DNA of 64,000 nucleotides from Lysobacteraceae bacterium (GTDB lineage: Bacteria; Pseudomonadota; Gammaproteobacteria; Nitrococcales; AK92), in assembly GCA_012523465.1 (NCBI GenBank), contig JAAYIK010000028.1, forward strand, positions 1 to 64,000, written 5' to 3'. A program made the translations under genes and the position numbers. The notes below the pieces were generated by a model. It was given only the letters and a program-made list of their open reading frames with translations. It was not told the DNA's origin and ran no database searches. Positions within the stretch are counted from its first letter, which is position 1. Each line of letters begins with the position of its first letter. Shown one piece after another: positions 42,642-51,695 of the stretch.

Positions 42642-43601
42642 ATGCGCTACGACCCTCACACCCTCAAGGCAATCGGACTGTCGCTGGCGCTGCATGCCGT
42701 CGTCGCCGGTGCCTTCCTTTTCAGCCTGTCGCTGCCTGGCAGGCTGCCGGAGGTGCCGCCGCAGGACACCGACCAGCCAATCCAGGCCGTCGCGGTGGAC
42801 AGCCTCGCCGTCCAGCAAGAGATGGAGCGGCTGCAGACCAAGCAGGCCGCCGAACGCGCAGCCGAGGAGCGGCGCCGCCAGGAGCTTGCCGAGCAGGAGC
42901 GCCGCGCGCGCGAGGCCCGCGAGCGCGAGGAACGGCGGCTGCAGGAACTGGCCCGCCAGCAGGAAGAGCTCAAGAGACAGCAGGCCCAGGAAACCGAGCG
43001 GCTGAAGAAGCTGCAAGCGGAGCGGGCAGCTGCCGAGGAAGCCAAGCGCAAGGCCGAGGAAGAGGCCCGCCTGGAGCGCGAGCGCAAGGCCCGCGAGCAG
43101 GCCGAGCGCAAGCGGCTGGAAGAGGAACGCCGCAAGGCGGAGGAAGCAAAGCGGAAGGCGGAAGAAGAGCATCGCAAGGCCGAGGAAGCCAAGCGCCGGG
43201 CCGAGGAGGAGCGTCGCAAGGCCGAAGAAGCACGGCGCAAGGCGGAAGAGGAAGCCAAGCGCAAGGCTGAGGAAGAGGCCCGGCGGGCCCAGGAGCTGCA
43301 ACGGCGCATCCAGGGAGCCGTCCCGGGCTGGGCCAACGCGGTCAAAGTCCACGTCCAGCGCTTCTGGGCCCTGCCGCCCGGCTCCTACAGCGGCCGGGAG
43401 ACGCTGGTGGAGATCCGGCTAGCACTCAACGGCACCGTGCTCGGGGTGCGGACGGTGCGCTCCAGCGGCGACCCGTCCTTCGACCGCCTGGCCGAGGCCA
43501 CCATCCAGAAAGCCAGCCCGCTGCCGATGCCGAGTGATCCTGAGGTCGCCAAGGCCTTTGCCAGCCAAGGTGTCCAGTTCATCTTCAAGCCGAGTGAGTA
43601 A
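42642..43601 (+). CDS. tolA: Tol-Pal system protein TolA
   Basis: A 319-residue protein with an N-terminal TM helix (LKAIGLSLALHAVVAGAFLF). A long lysine-, glutamate- and alanine-rich helix spans about residues 60-225 with repeats such as KAEEAKRKAEEE, and a C-terminal domain (ALPPGSYSGRETLVEIRLAL) binds TolB and Pal. It links the TolQR motor to the outer membrane. The DNA of the helix is internally repetitive. The stop overlaps the tolB start by one base. Confidence 0.96.
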   Translation: MRYDPHTLKAIGLSLALHAVVAGAFLFSLSLPGRLPEVPPQDTDQPIQAVAVDSLAVQQEMERLQTKQAAERAAEERRRQELAEQERRAREAREREERRLQELARQQEELKRQQAQETERLKKLQAERAAAEEAKRKAEEEARLERERKAREQAERKRLEEERRKAEEAKRKAEEEHRKAEEAKRRAEEERRKAEEARRKAEEEAKRKAEEEARRAQELQRRIQGAVPGWANAVKVHVQRFWALPPGSYSGRETLVEIRLALNGTVLGVRTVRSSGDPSFDRLAEATIQKASPLPMPSDPEVAKAFASQGVQFIFKPSE

Positions 43602-44908
43602 TGCTGAAACAAACGTCTAAACGCTTGTTCATCCTGATGCTGCTCGTCGCCGTCGCCGGCGTGGGACCGGCAGCAGCGCAGCCGATCACCATCGAGATCA
43701 CCGGCGCCGCCGAGGCCGCCATTCCCATCGCTGTGGTGCCTTTCAGGGTCAGCGGCAACGCCCCGCCGCCGGAGGACGTTGCCGCCATCATTGCCGCCAA
43801 CCTGCGCCGGACCGGCCAATTCGAACCGCTCGCCACTGGTGACATGCTGTCGCGGCCGTCCCGCTTCGACGAAGTGCAGTTCCCGCAATGGCGCGCCCTT
43901 GGCGTGGACAACCTTGTCATCGGCAGCATTCAGCCGCTGGCCAGCGGCGATTACCAGCTACGCTTCGAACTGCTCGACGTCTACAAGAGCAGCAAGCTGC
44001 TGGAGAAGGCCTATCGGGTGCCCTCCGCTTCCTTGCGCGATCTGGCCCACAACATCAGCGACCTGATCTATCAGGCCATCACCGGCACGCCTGGTGCCTT
44101 CAACACCAAGATCCTCTACGTCACCGAAACGCGGCAAGGCGATCAGCGCCGCTACCAGCTGATTCATGCCGACGCCGACGGCAAGCGGCCCCAGGTTCTG
44201 CTGACCTCGACCGAGCCCATCATGTCGCCGGCCTGGTCGCCGGACCGCCAGCAGGTCGCCTACGTTTCCTTCGAATCGGGTCGGGCCGAGGTCTGGGTCC
44301 AGCCGGTCTACACCCGACAGCGGCCGGTGCCGCGGCGCAAGGTCGCCGCCTTCCCTGGCCTCAACAGCGCCCCGGCTTGGGCCCCGGACGGGCGGCGCCT
44401 GGCGCTGACCCTGTCCAAGGACGGCAATCCCGACATCTACGTGCTGGACCTGGATACCGGACGCCTGACCCAGATCACCCGGCATTGGTCGATCGACACC
44501 TCGCCGGTCTGGTCGCCGGACGGGCGCTTCATTTACTTCATGTCCGAGCGCGGTGGCGGCGCCCAGATTTACCGGGTGCCGGTCACGGGCGGCGAGGCCG
44601 AGCGGGTGACCTTCGCCGGCCGCTACAATGTCGACCCCGCGATCTCGCCGGACGGCAAATATCTCGCCATGATCCACCGCACCGAGAGTGGCGACCAGGT
44701 CGCGGTGCTGGATCTGGCAACTCAGCAGCTGCGGGTGCTCAGCCAGGGCCCCCTGGACAGCGGTCCCAGCTTTGCCCCCAACGGCTCCATGCTGATCTAC
44801 AGCCGCGGCGACCATCGCCTCGCGACCGTCTCCATCTACGGCCGCGTGGACCTGCCGCTGGAGCTGACCCACGGCAAAGCCCGCTCACCCGCATGGTCGC
44901 CACGTTGA
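43601..44908 (+). CDS. tolB: Tol-Pal system beta-propeller TolB
   Basis: A 435-residue periplasmic protein with a signal peptide (LFILMLLVAVAGVGPAAAQ), an N-terminal mixed domain (IPIAVVPF) and a C-terminal six-bladed propeller. The propeller shows repeats such as SPAWSPDRQQVAYVSFESG, APDGRRLALTLSKDGNPDIY and SPDGRFIYFMSERGG. It binds Pal and TolA. Confidence 0.97.
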   Translation: MLKQTSKRLFILMLLVAVAGVGPAAAQPITIEITGAAEAAIPIAVVPFRVSGNAPPPEDVAAIIAANLRRTGQFEPLATGDMLSRPSRFDEVQFPQWRALGVDNLVIGSIQPLASGDYQLRFELLDVYKSSKLLEKAYRVPSASLRDLAHNISDLIYQAITGTPGAFNTKILYVTETRQGDQRRYQLIHADADGKRPQVLLTSTEPIMSPAWSPDRQQVAYVSFESGRAEVWVQPVYTRQRPVPRRKVAAFPGLNSAPAWAPDGRRLALTLSKDGNPDIYVLDLDTGRLTQITRHWSIDTSPVWSPDGRFIYFMSERGGGAQIYRVPVTGGEAERVTFAGRYNVDPAISPDGKYLAMIHRTESGDQVAVLDLATQQLRVLSQGPLDSGPSFAPNGSMLIYSRGDHRLATVSIYGRVDLPLELTHGKARSPAWSPR

Positions 44909-44944
44909 TTTTTGGTTCGATAACACACTAAGGAGCATGATCTG

Positions 44945-45490
44945 ATGAAGCTGGCTCGTTTTATTCTCGCGACTGCCCTGTTGGCCTTGCTTGCAGGCTG
45001 TGCGACGCACGGAGGCGTAGAAGCGGAACCGGTGGTGGAGGACCGCGCAGCGGCGACCGGTACGGCCTCTGACGACGTGCCCGCCGGCGCCGCGGCTGGC
45101 GGTGCCATGCCGGGCGCAGGCTTCACCGTCGAGGATCTGGACGATCCCGCCAGCCTGCTGTCGCAGCGGGTGGTCTATTTCGCCTTCGACAGCAACGAAA
45201 TCAGCGAAGAGGCGGCCGCCGTGATCGAGGCCCATGCCCGCTTCCTGGCCGCCCACCCGGAGATGCGCGTCATCGTCGAAGGGCACACCGACGAGCGCGG
45301 CTCGCAGGAGTATAATCTGGCCCTGGGCGAGCGCCGCGCCGAAGCCGTCAAGCGCGTGCTACTGCTGCATGGCGTGCTGCCGGAGCAGGTCGAGGTGGTC
45401 AGCTACGGCGAGGAGAAGCCGGCCGTGGAAGGCAGCAACGAGGAAGCCTGGGCGCTCAACCGACGCGCCGAGCTGGTCTACCAGCGCTGA
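44945..45490 (+). CDS. pal: Peptidoglycan-associated lipoprotein Pal
   Basis: A 181-residue outer membrane lipoprotein with lipobox LLALLAGC, a low-complexity linker and an OmpA-like peptidoglycan-binding domain (VYFAFDSNEIS, EGHTDERGSQEYNLALGERR). It anchors the outer membrane to peptidoglycan and is recycled by Tol. It lies 36 nt after tolB. Confidence 0.97.
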   Translation: MKLARFILATALLALLAGCATHGGVEAEPVVEDRAAATGTASDDVPAGAAAGGAMPGAGFTVEDLDDPASLLSQRVVYFAFDSNEISEEAAAVIEAHARFLAAHPEMRVIVEGHTDERGSQEYNLALGERRAEAVKRVLLLHGVLPEQVEVVSYGEEKPAVEGSNEEAWALNRRAELVYQR

Positions 45491-45562
45491 TGCCTTGACC
45501 ACTCCTCGGGCACTGGGACGTGCCTGCGATCGAGCCAAGGCTCGTTGCACGTCTTGGAGCGA

Positions 45563-45591
45563 CCGCGGCCAGGCCGGACGCCTGGCCGCGG
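45563..45591. other. Perfect 12-bp hairpin between pal and cpoB
   Basis: CCGCGGCCAGGC (45563-45574) pairs with 45580-45591 around loop CGGAC, 18 nt before the cpoB start. A smaller hairpin (GAGCC-aa-GGCTC) lies just upstream. No T-tract follows, so partial termination or mRNA processing is more likely than a full terminator. Confidence 0.4.
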
Positions 45592-45609
45592 CGCCGACTG
45601 AGGACAACG

Positions 45610-46374
45610 ATGATCGGATCAACGCGACCGCTTCGACATCACCGGTTTTTCGTCGCTGTCACGCTGGGACTGGCATTGACCACCCTATCCCTCGACGCCA
45701 ACGCTCAAAGGCGGGTAGAGGAGCGGCTGAGCCGCATCGAGCGGCTGCTGGACAGTGGCGTCCTCACCGACATGGCCAATCAGCAGGAACAAATGCGGCA
45801 AGCGCTGCAGGAGCTGCGCGGCGAGGTCGAGCTGATGCGGCGTGAACTGAACGAGTTGCGCCAGCGTCAGCACGATCTGTACGCGGACACCGATCGCCGC
45901 CTGCAGCAGCTGGAAGCCCGCCCCCAGCAACCACAGTCGACGCCAAGCCCCCAAAACCAGTCCGCTGCCCCCGAGGTCCCGGTCGCCCAGCCGCCGGACG
46001 AGCTGACCGCTTACCGCAGCGCCTTCGAGGCCCTGAAGGCCGGTCGCTATGCCGAGTCCACTGCCGCCTTCCAGGCGTTCTTGCAGCAGTTCCCGCAAGG
46101 CCGCTATGCGCCCAACGCGCTCTACTGGCTGGGTGAGTCCTACTACGTGGTGCGCGATTTTCGCAATGCCCTGGTGCAGTTCCAGCGTGTCGTCGACGAG
46201 CATCCAGCCAGCTCCAAGAGCCCGGACGCCTTGCTCAAGATCGGTTTCGTCTACCACGAACTGGGCGACATCGCCAAGGCGCGGCGGGTGCTGGAGCAGG
46301 TCCGGACCGACTATCCCGACACCTCGGCAGCGGCACTGGCGGAGCGACGCCTGGCCCGGCTGCCGGCCCGCTGA
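45610..46374 (+). CDS. cpoB: Cell division coordinator CpoB (YbgF)
   Basis: A 254-residue periplasmic protein with a signal peptide (FFVAVTLGLALTTLSLDANA). An N-terminal trimerising coiled coil (RRVEERLSRIERLLDSG; LRGEVELMRRELNELRQRQ) is followed by C-terminal TPR repeats (YRSAFEALKAGRYAESTAAF, PNALYWLGESYY). CpoB couples Tol action to peptidoglycan synthesis at the septum. The ATG at 45610 follows GAGG; an upstream extension would hide the signal peptide. Confidence 0.95.
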   Translation: MIGSTRPLRHHRFFVAVTLGLALTTLSLDANAQRRVEERLSRIERLLDSGVLTDMANQQEQMRQALQELRGEVELMRRELNELRQRQHDLYADTDRRLQQLEARPQQPQSTPSPQNQSAAPEVPVAQPPDELTAYRSAFEALKAGRYAESTAAFQAFLQQFPQGRYAPNALYWLGESYYVVRDFRNALVQFQRVVDEHPASSKSPDALLKIGFVYHELGDIAKARRVLEQVRTDYPDTSAAALAERRLARLPAR

Positions 46375-46447
46375 GTCGAGCGCGATCCCGGTCACGAACG
46401 AGTTTACCTTGCGCTAGCCATTGGCTATAATCCTGCGCCTCGGGAAC

Positions 46448-46523
46448 GGGCCGTTAGCTCAGTTGGTAGAGCAGAAGACTTTTAATCTTTTGGTCGTAGG
46501 TTCGAGTCCTACACGGCCCACCA
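46448..46523 (+). tRNA. tRNA-Lys (anticodon UUU)
   Basis: A 76-nt cloverleaf with the 3' CCA encoded. Acceptor arms GGGCCGT and ACGGCCC pair, the D-arm is AGCTCAGTTGGTAGAGC, the anticodon loop CTTTTAA has UUU, and the T-arm is GTAGGTTCGAGTCCTAC. Position right after cpoB is the same as in Pseudomonas and relatives. Confidence 0.97.
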
Positions 46524-46605
46524 ACTCCTCCTCAACCACCTTCTCCAGCCCGTGTCCCGCCCGCATTGGAAGTGCATTCCAAGATTCACGAAGGCGGGCA
46601 AGACC

Positions 46606-46983
46606 ATGCACGGACATGCAAGGTGGTTGATGCTTCTGGCAACTCTCGCAGGCTGCGCCTCGCAGCCTGCGCCTCCCACTGATCTCGCGGTCGGGGGCAG
46701 GCTCAATCTCGGCCGTGGCCAAATCCAGGTCACCATCAACGACGAGGTCGTCATCCAAGGCCCGTTGCGGCTGCGCGGTCCGATGGCCCCCTTCGGGTTC
46801 GGCCGCTCGTCGTCAAATCCGTTTCCCCTACGCGGGGAATACAGGGGGCAGCAGGTAGAGGTGGAATGCTGGAAGCAGCCGATCGTCGGCGACCCCCTCT
46901 GCCATGTGGAGCTGGCCGGACGGCGTATCGCTACCCTCATCTTCGATCCCGAGGGGCGGGCCGGAACGGCCAGCGAGGACTAA
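46606..46983 (+). CDS. Orphan lipoprotein of unknown function
   Basis: A 125-residue predicted lipoprotein: MHGHARWLMLLATLAGC gives a signal and lipobox, then a beta-rich domain (GRGQIQVTINDEVVIQG) with a later cysteine pair (VECWKQPIVGDPLCHVEL). The ATG at 46606 gives the shortest n-region; an in-frame ATG upstream (46552) is less likely. It sits between tRNA-Lys and purC and has no recognised partner. I do not recognise the family. Codon use looks native. Confidence 0.7.
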   Translation: MHGHARWLMLLATLAGCASQPAPPTDLAVGGRLNLGRGQIQVTINDEVVIQGPLRLRGPMAPFGFGRSSSNPFPLRGEYRGQQVEVECWKQPIVGDPLCHVELAGRRIATLIFDPEGRAGTASED

Positions 46984-47040
46984 TCCCCGCAGCTTTCAGA
47001 CTGTAGAATACCGGGTTTACGCTGCCGAAGAGGATAGCCG

Positions 47041-47937
47041 ATGACCGCGACTCCCGACGCGCTGCACAGCGCCGATCTGCGTAGCTTGCCGCTGTTGCAC
47101 CAGGGCAAGGTGCGCGATGTTTATGCCATCGACGACGAGCGGCTGCTCATCGTCGCCACCGACCGGCTCAGCGCCTTCGACGTCGTCCTGCCCGACCCCA
47201 TTCCCGGCAAGGGTCTGGTGCTGACGGCGGTCTCCAATTTCTGGTTCCGCCGGCTGCAGCACATCGTGCCCAACCACCTGCTCGACGTACCCCTGGCTGA
47301 AGTCATCCCCGATCCCACGGAACGCGCCCGGGTGGAGGGGCGCGCAGTGGTCGCCAGGCGAGCCCGGCCGCTGCCGGTGGAGGCCATCGCCCGCGGCTAC
47401 CTGATCGGCTCGGGCTGGAAGGATTATCAGCGCACCGGCGCAGTCTGCGGCATTGCGCTGCCGCCCGGTCTGCGCCAGGCGGACCGCCTCCCCGAGCCCA
47501 TTTTCACTCCCTCAACCAAGGCAGCGGTGGGCGATCACGACGAGAACGTCAGCTTCGAGCAGGTCGAGCGACTCATCGGCACCGAGCTGGCGGCGAGAAT
47601 CCGCGACCTGACGCTGCGCCTCTACAGCGAAGCCGCCAATTACGCTCACAACCGCGGCATCATCATCGCTGACACCAAGTTCGAGTTCGGTCTGGACCGG
47701 GACGGCCAGCTGCTGCTGATCGACGAGGCGCTCACCCCCGACTCCTCCCGCTTCTGGCCCGCCGACCAGTACCAGCCGGGCAGCTCCCCGCCCAGCTTCG
47801 ACAAGCAGTTCGTGCGCGATTACCTGGAGAGCCTGAACTGGGACAAGACGCCGCCCGGGCCACGGCTGCCGGCCGAAGTCATCCGCAAAACGGCGGAGAA
47901 ATACCGCGAGGCGCAGCGGCGGCTGATCGGCGAATGA
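47041..47937 (+). CDS. purC: Phosphoribosylaminoimidazole-succinocarboxamide synthase
   Basis: A 298-residue SAICAR synthase for purine synthesis. It opens [20 protein letters not shown] and has [29 protein letters not shown] and [14 protein letters not shown]. It is longer than E. coli PurC (237) and resembles the long ADE1-like form. AGAGGA lies 7 nt before the ATG. It is convergent with pyk, whose stop is 15 nt away. Confidence 0.96.
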   Translation: MTATPDALHSADLRSLPLLHQGKVRDVYAIDDERLLIVATDRLSAFDVVLPDPIPGKGLVLTAVSNFWFRRLQHIVPNHLLDVPLAEVIPDPTERARVEGRAVVARRARPLPVEAIARGYLIGSGWKDYQRTGAVCGIALPPGLRQADRLPEPIFTPSTKAAVGDHDENVSFEQVERLIGTELAARIRDLTLRLYSEAANYAHNRGIIIADTKFEFGLDRDGQLLLIDEALTPDSSRFWPADQYQPGSSPPSFDKQFVRDYLESLNWDKTPPGPRLPAEVIRKTAEKYREAQRRLIGE

Positions 47938-47952
47938 GGCCAGGCGGCAGGC

Positions 47953-49401
47953 CTAGACGGTCTCACCGACCCGCACGATTTTCATGTTGTTGGTGCCACC
48001 GGGGACGCCGGCGAGGTCGCCCTTGGTGATGATGACGATGTCGCCATCGCGCACGGCGCCGATCTGCCGCAAATGCTGCACCACTTCGCGGTTGACCACC
48101 GCCGGCTCGGGCGTCACCGGATCGTAGGCGATGGGGTAGACGCCCTGATACAGATTGACCTTGCGTTGGGTCGCGGGATTGCGGGTGAAGGCGAAGATCG
48201 GGATGCGGGTGCCGATGCGCGACATCCACATCACGGTGGCGCCGGATTCGGTGAGCGCAGCGATTGCCTTGGCTTGCAGACGGTTGGCCGTATCGATGGA
48301 AGCCTTGGCGATGGCCTCGTCGATGCGGGAATAGCCGCGGCCGTCGTCACGGCTGCGATGAAAGTGCTGGTAGTGCTCGGTGCCGGTGCAGATTTCCGCC
48401 ATGGTGGCGACTACCCGGGCCGGATGGTCGCCGGCGGCGGTCTCCTCCGAGAGCATGACCGCATCGGTACCGTCGAGGATGGCGTTGGCGACGTCGAGCA
48501 CCTCGGCCCGGGTCGGCGTAGGCGCGTGGACCATGGAGGCCATCATCTGGGTCGCAGTGATGACCACGCAGTCGTGCAGCCGGGCCCGCCGTAGGATCTC
48601 CTTTTGCACCCCTGCCAGCTGCGGGTCACCGATTTCCACCGCCAGATCGCCCCGCGCCACCATCACCGCATCGGCCGCCTCCATGATCTCTTCCAGCGCA
48701 TCCAGCGCTTCCCGGCGTTCGATCTTGGCGATGATACCGGCCGAGCTGCCCGCCTCCTGCAGCAGCCGGCGGGCTTCGTGGATGTCCGCGGCCGATTTGG
48801 GGAAGGAGACCGCGACGTAGTCGGCGTCGATCTCAGCGGCGAAGCGGATGTCGGCGCGGTCCTTGTCGGTCAGCGCGCCCACCGACAACCCACCGCCGAG
48901 GCGGTTGATGCCCTTGCTGTTGGTCAACCGCCCGCCGACCATCACCCGGGTGTGGATGGCGGCTCCCGTCACGCTCTCCACTTCCAACCGGATCAGACCA
49001 TCGGCCAGCAGCAGGCAATCGCCGGGCCGGACGTCCTGCGGCAACTGCTTGTAGGTGATGCCGACCCGCGTGTGGTCACCGGCGTCAGGGGCTAGCTCGG
49101 CGTCCAGCGTGAAGCGCTGGCGGTCGCGCAGGAAGACCTCGCCGTCGCGGAATCGCTCGATGCGGATCTTGGGACCCTGTAGGTCCACCATGATGGCCAG
49201 GCAGCGTCCCGTGCGCTCGGCCGCGGCGCGGGCGACAGCCACCTGCGCCCGGTGACTGTCGTGGGTGCCGTGGGAGAGGTTGAGCCGGGCCACGTCAAGC
49301 CCGGCTCGCAGCATGGCCTCCATGACCTCCGCCGCGGCGGTGGCCGGCCCCAGCGTCGCGACGATCTTGGTCCGCCTGTATGTGCCTCCGCCGTTCTCCA
49401 T
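47953..49401 (-). CDS. pyk: Pyruvate kinase
   Basis: A 482-residue glycolytic enzyme converting phosphoenolpyruvate and ADP to pyruvate and ATP. It has RRTKIVATLGPAT, LNLSHGTHDSH, MVARGDLAVEIG and the active-site helix VITATQMMASM. The ATG at 49401 follows AGGGAG. It is last in the tkt-gap-pgk-pyk run and starts 10 nt after pgk. Confidence 0.96.
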   Translation of the reverse strand: MENGGGTYRRTKIVATLGPATAAAEVMEAMLRAGLDVARLNLSHGTHDSHRAQVAVARAAAERTGRCLAIMVDLQGPKIRIERFRDGEVFLRDRQRFTLDAELAPDAGDHTRVGITYKQLPQDVRPGDCLLLADGLIRLEVESVTGAAIHTRVMVGGRLTNSKGINRLGGGLSVGALTDKDRADIRFAAEIDADYVAVSFPKSAADIHEARRLLQEAGSSAGIIAKIERREALDALEEIMEAADAVMVARGDLAVEIGDPQLAGVQKEILRRARLHDCVVITATQMMASMVHAPTPTRAEVLDVANAILDGTDAVMLSEETAAGDHPARVVATMAEICTGTEHYQHFHRSRDDGRGYSRIDEAIAKASIDTANRLQAKAIAALTESGATVMWMSRIGTRIPIFAFTRNPATQRKVNLYQGVYPIAYDPVTPEPAVVNREVVQHLRQIGAVRDGDIVIITKGDLAGVPGGTNNMKIVRVGETV

Positions 49402-49411
49402 TCGCTCCCTC

Positions 49412-50593
49412 TCAGCGCTGCTGCGCTCGCTCCTCCAGCACAGCCACCGCAGGCAGCTTCTTACCTTCCAGGAACTCCAGGAAGGCGCCGCCGCCGGTGG
49501 AGATATAGGAGATACGGTCGCCGATACCATACTTGGCAACGGCGGCCAGGGTATCGCCGCCGCCCGCGATGGAGAAGGCCGGGCTGGCAGCGATGGCCTC
49601 GCCCAGCACGCGGGTGCCTTCGCCGAACTGATCGATCTCGAACACCCCTACCGGACCGTTCCAGACAATGGTGCCGGCCTTCGCCATCATCTCCGCGTAA
49701 CGGCGCGCCGTGTCCGGCCCGATGTCCAGGATCATGTCGTCCTCGGCCACCTGGTCGACCGGCTTGACCTCGGCTTCGGCGTCCTCGGCGAAGCGCTTGG
49801 CGCAGACCACATCGGTCGGAATCGGGATCTCGCTGCCCTTTTCCTGGGCAGCGGCGATCAGCCGCCTGGCCTCGGCCACCAGCTCCGGCTCGTACAGCGA
49901 CTTGCCCACCGGATGGCCGGCGGCGGCAATGAAGGTGTTGGCGATGCCGCCTCCGACGATGAGCTGGTCGACCACCTTGAGCAGCGAATCCAGCACGGTC
50001 AGCTTGGTCGAGACCTTGGCCCCGCCGACGATGGCGGCCATGGGCCGATTCGGGTTCTCCAGCGCCCGGCTCAACGCCTCCAGCTCCGCCGCCAGCAAAG
50101 GGCCGGCGCAGGCGATAGGCGCAAACTTGGCCACGCCATGGGTGGAAGCCTGGGCTCGGTGCGCAGTGCCGAAGGCATCCATCACGAACACGTCGCAGAG
50201 GGCCGCCATGCGCTGGGCCAGCGCGTCGTCGTTCTTCTTCTCGCCGACGTTGAAACGCACGTTCTCCAGCAGCACCAGCTTGCCCGGCTCGACCTCGACG
50301 CCGTCCAGCCAGTCCCGCACCAGCGGCACCTGCCGCCCCAGCAGCTCGGACAGCCGCTCAGCCACCGGCTGCAGCGAGTACTGCTCGGCATATTCCCCTT
50401 CCGTCGGTCGTCCCAGATGGCTCATGACCATCACCCGCGCACCCGCCTCCAGCGCCCGCTCCAGCGTGAGCAGGGCTGCGCGTATGCGGGTGTCATCGCT
50501 CACCTTGCCATCCTTGATCGGCACGTTGAGATCCTCGCGAATAAGCACTCGCTTATTCTTGAGGTCGAGGTCGCTCATTCGAATCACGGCCAT
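49412..50593 (-). CDS. pgk: Phosphoglycerate kinase
   Basis: A 393-residue enzyme interconverting 1,3-bisphosphoglycerate and 3-phosphoglycerate. It has [37 protein letters not shown] and the nucleotide loop [11 protein letters not shown]. The ATG at 50593 follows GAGGGTG; a second ATG at 50578 lacks a good site. It is preceded by a terminator-like hairpin that separates it from gap. Confidence 0.96.
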   Translation of the reverse strand: MAVIRMSDLDLKNKRVLIREDLNVPIKDGKVSDDTRIRAALLTLERALEAGARVMVMSHLGRPTEGEYAEQYSLQPVAERLSELLGRQVPLVRDWLDGVEVEPGKLVLLENVRFNVGEKKNDDALAQRMAALCDVFVMDAFGTAHRAQASTHGVAKFAPIACAGPLLAAELEALSRALENPNRPMAAIVGGAKVSTKLTVLDSLLKVVDQLIVGGGIANTFIAAAGHPVGKSLYEPELVAEARRLIAAAQEKGSEIPIPTDVVCAKRFAEDAEAEVKPVDQVAEDDMILDIGPDTARRYAEMMAKAGTIVWNGPVGVFEIDQFGEGTRVLGEAIAASPAFSIAGGGDTLAAVAKYGIGDRISYISTGGGAFLEFLEGKKLPAVAVLEERAQQR

Positions 50594-50616
50594 CGCGCAA
50601 TCACCCTCTAAATCAG

Positions 50617-50641
50617 AAAAGCCCGGCCGGGCCGGGCTTTT
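50617..50641 (-). terminator. Intrinsic terminator-like hairpin between gap and pgk
   Basis: AAAAGCCCGGC (50617-50627) and GCCGGGCTTTT (50631-50641) form a perfect 11-bp stem with loop CGG, and both strands end in four T residues. It lies 10 nt after the gap stop and 24 nt before the pgk start. It may partly end transcription, giving more gap than pgk message, or protect the gap mRNA end. Confidence 0.7.
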
Positions 50642-50651
50642 GGATCGACTC

Positions 50652-51662
50652 TTATTTTGCGTTCATCAACGCCACGGTGGTATCGAGCATCCGGTTGGAG
50701 AAGCCCCACTCGTTGTCGTACCAGGCGCAGACCTTGACCAGGCGGCCGATGACCTTAGTCAGGGTAGCGTCGTAGATGGACGAGTGCGGGTTGTGGTTGA
50801 AGTCGATCGACACCAGCGGTTCCTCGTTGTACTCCAGCACGCCCTTGAGCTCGCCTTCGGCAGCCTCGCGCAGGATCTGGTTGATCTCCTCGATGCTGGT
50901 GTCGCGCTTGGCGGTGAAGGTGAGGTCTACCATGGACACGTTGATGGTCGGCACCCGTACCGCGAAGCCATCCAGCTTGCCGTTCAGCTCCGGCAGCACC
51001 AGGCCGACCGCGGCAGCGGCACCGGTCTTGGTCGGAATCTGCGACATGGTGGCCGAGCGGGCACGGCGGATGTCGCTGTGGTAGACGTCGGTCAGCACCT
51101 GATCGTTGGTGTAGGCGTGAATGGTAGTCATCAGCCCCTGCTCGATGCCGATCTTCTCGTGCAGCGGCTTAACCAACGGCGCCAGGCAGTTGGTGGTGCA
51201 GGAGGCGTTGGAGATGATGGTATCCGACGCCTTGAGGATGTGGTGGTTGACACCGTAAACGATGGTGGCGTCGACATCCTTGCCGCCGGGGGCGGAGATG
51301 ATCACCTTCTTGGCGCCGCCCTGTAAGTGGGCAGAAGCCTTCTCCTTGCTGGTGAAGAGGCCGGTGCACTCGAGCACCACATCGACGCCGAGCTCGCCCC
51401 AGGGCAGCTTGGACGGGTCACGCTCGGCCAGCACCCGCACACGATCGCCGTTGACGATCATGTAGTCGCCCTCGACCTCCACCGTGCCCGGGAATTTGCC
51501 ATGGGCGGTGTCGTAGCGGGTCAGGTGGGCGTTGGTCTTGGCATCGCCCAGGTCGTTGATGGCGACGATCCGAATCTCATCGGTACGCCCCGATTCGTAC
51601 AATGCCCGCAGGATGTTGCGGCCGATGCGGCCGTACCCGTTGATCGCAACTTTGATCGCCAT
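50652..51662 (-). CDS. gap: Glyceraldehyde-3-phosphate dehydrogenase
   Basis: A 336-residue NAD-type enzyme with [15 protein letters not shown], the catalytic cysteine in [13 protein letters not shown], and a C-terminal [15 protein letters not shown] lies 6 nt before the ATG. It follows tkt by 33 nt. With tkt and pgk it may serve glycolysis, gluconeogenesis or the Calvin cycle; no RuBisCO or phosphoribulokinase gene is in view. Confidence 0.97.
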   Translation of the reverse strand: MAIKVAINGYGRIGRNILRALYESGRTDEIRIVAINDLGDAKTNAHLTRYDTAHGKFPGTVEVEGDYMIVNGDRVRVLAERDPSKLPWGELGVDVVLECTGLFTSKEKASAHLQGGAKKVIISAPGGKDVDATIVYGVNHHILKASDTIISNASCTTNCLAPLVKPLHEKIGIEQGLMTTIHAYTNDQVLTDVYHSDIRRARSATMSQIPTKTGAAAAVGLVLPELNGKLDGFAVRVPTINVSMVDLTFTAKRDTSIEEINQILREAAEGELKGVLEYNEEPLVSIDFNHNPHSSIYDATLTKVIGRLVKVCAWYDNEWGFSNRMLDTTVALMNAK

Positions 51663-51695
51663 GTCCGTCTCCGTAGTTGTCTCTTGCCGAAAGCC

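Noticed and set aside
42840-43300. Repetitive DNA in tolA as a tandem repeat or CRISPR-like array
   Set aside because: The repeats follow codons of the alanine-, lysine- and glutamate-rich TolA helix and lack uniform spacers.
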